Shown: piece by piece, positions 63,788 to 64,000 of the stretch
Layout: every line of letters starts with the position of its first letter
How positions within the stretch are numbered: the stretch's first letter is position 1
Source: Collinsella sp.
GTDB lineage: Bacteria; Actinomycetota; Coriobacteriia; Coriobacteriales; Coriobacteriaceae
Length of the DNA stretch: 64,000 nt
Reading direction: 5' to 3'
NCBI GenBank assembly: GCA_019419545.1
Contig: DXZT01000009.1
Coordinates: forward strand, 1-64,000
Translations under genes and position numbers: made by a program
Notes under the pieces: model-generated
Databases searched by the model: none
What the model saw: the letters and a program-made list of their open reading frames with translations, nothing else
What the model was told of the DNA's origin: nothing

Positions 63788-64000
63788 ATGCATGAACGCA
63801 AGGGTTTCTGGGACAAGAACGCCGGTCGGTATGACCGTTTTATGCGAAACGACCGGGCGGCGTATGAGAAGATGTATGGGCTGATCCGGCCGGTAGTGAA
63901 AGCAAAAACCGTACTGGAGGTCGCCACCGGCACGGGGCTTATCGCAAAGAGCATCGTGAATGCGGCGGCGCACATCGAGGCTACGGACGCCTCTGCAAAG
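63788..64000 (+). CDS. class I SAM-dependent methyltransferase (cut by window end)
   Basis: The first 71 residues of a UbiE/COQ5-like methyltransferase: FWDKNAGRYDRFMRNDRAAY, then SAM motif I LEVATGTGLIA (residues ~43-53) and the acidic EATDAS motif (~65-70). It is open to the window end. The start is supported by GGGGGCG and by conservation of the same start in the left repeat. The DtxR-like box upstream suggests iron control, so an iron or siderophore-type operon may follow outside the window. Confidence 0.85.
   Translation, partial: MHERKGFWDKNAGRYDRFMRNDRAAYEKMYGLIRPVVKAKTVLEVATGTGLIAKSIVNAAAHIEATDASAK

Larger units (their letters stand above)
63200..63940 (+). repeat. large direct repeat, right copy
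   Basis: Matches 53020-53757. It carries the same hairpin and the same open 61-codon frame (identical in both copies, not supported as a gene), the AGTTAGA inverted repeat and the methyltransferase start. Homology continues into the intact methyltransferase gene up to the point where the left copy breaks. Confidence 0.9.

Overview
The window looks like chromosomal DNA from a gut actinobacterium of the class Coriobacteriia, most probably Collinsella or a close relative. This is an inference from the high G+C, the gene families present, a GMP synthase lacking its glutaminase domain, agmatine-deiminase-type fermentation genes, and short intergenic palindromes that recur through the window. No rRNA, tRNA, CRISPR array, phage module or insertion-sequence transposase was recognised.

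Region 1-21.6 kb is mostly housekeeping and sensing: EamA exporters, uracil-DNA glycosylase, a short-chain dehydrogenase, a VUT-type (queuosine precursor) transporter, release factor 3, a YtrA-type GntR/ABC operon, a CLC-type chloride protein, a LOG-family hydrolase, a two-helix potassium channel, two related solute-binding-domain histidine kinase systems (one fused, one split), a C-S lyase, TrmO, an XRE-TipAS regulator and a glutaredoxin. An array of alternately inverted 15-bp arms with an exact 80-bp period lies upstream of the GntR operon.

Region 21.6-32 kb has an AT-richer island with duplicated terminator modules, two tiny convergent hydrophobic ORFs and an orphan ribbon-helix-helix gene, then dihydrouridine synthase and two membrane-protein ORFs split at an A8 run. 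A deiminase / carbamoyltransferase / MFS operon follows, with a divergent TetR regulator and a second MFS gene that shares operator-like sites.

Region 32-53 kb holds a MacB-like ABC transporter; a redox operon (a 48-residue CXXC protein, a 4Fe-4S membrane protein, a TlpA-like lipoprotein) beside an OmpR/histidine kinase pair; the guaA ATPase-domain gene; a LuxR regulator; a 1455-residue Tat-exported, wall-anchored-looking protein; a frameshifted lipoprotein; a type II topoisomerase pair; and an FMN reductase.

Region 53-64 kb is the accessory part. Direct repeats of about 0.74 kb, carrying the 5' end of a SAM methyltransferase gene, bracket about 10 kb. Between them lie an ATC-hydrolase gene, regulator debris, an alpha-L-rhamnosidase, a TetR gene, three consecutive class-M-like sirtuin genes, an AhpD/cupin fusion and a MerR regulator with a deletion remnant of a flavin reductase. 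The left methyltransferase copy is broken and its DtxR-like box has decayed; the right copy is open to the window edge with a near-perfect box. The three-sirtuin cluster is the most promising candidate for an undescribed system.
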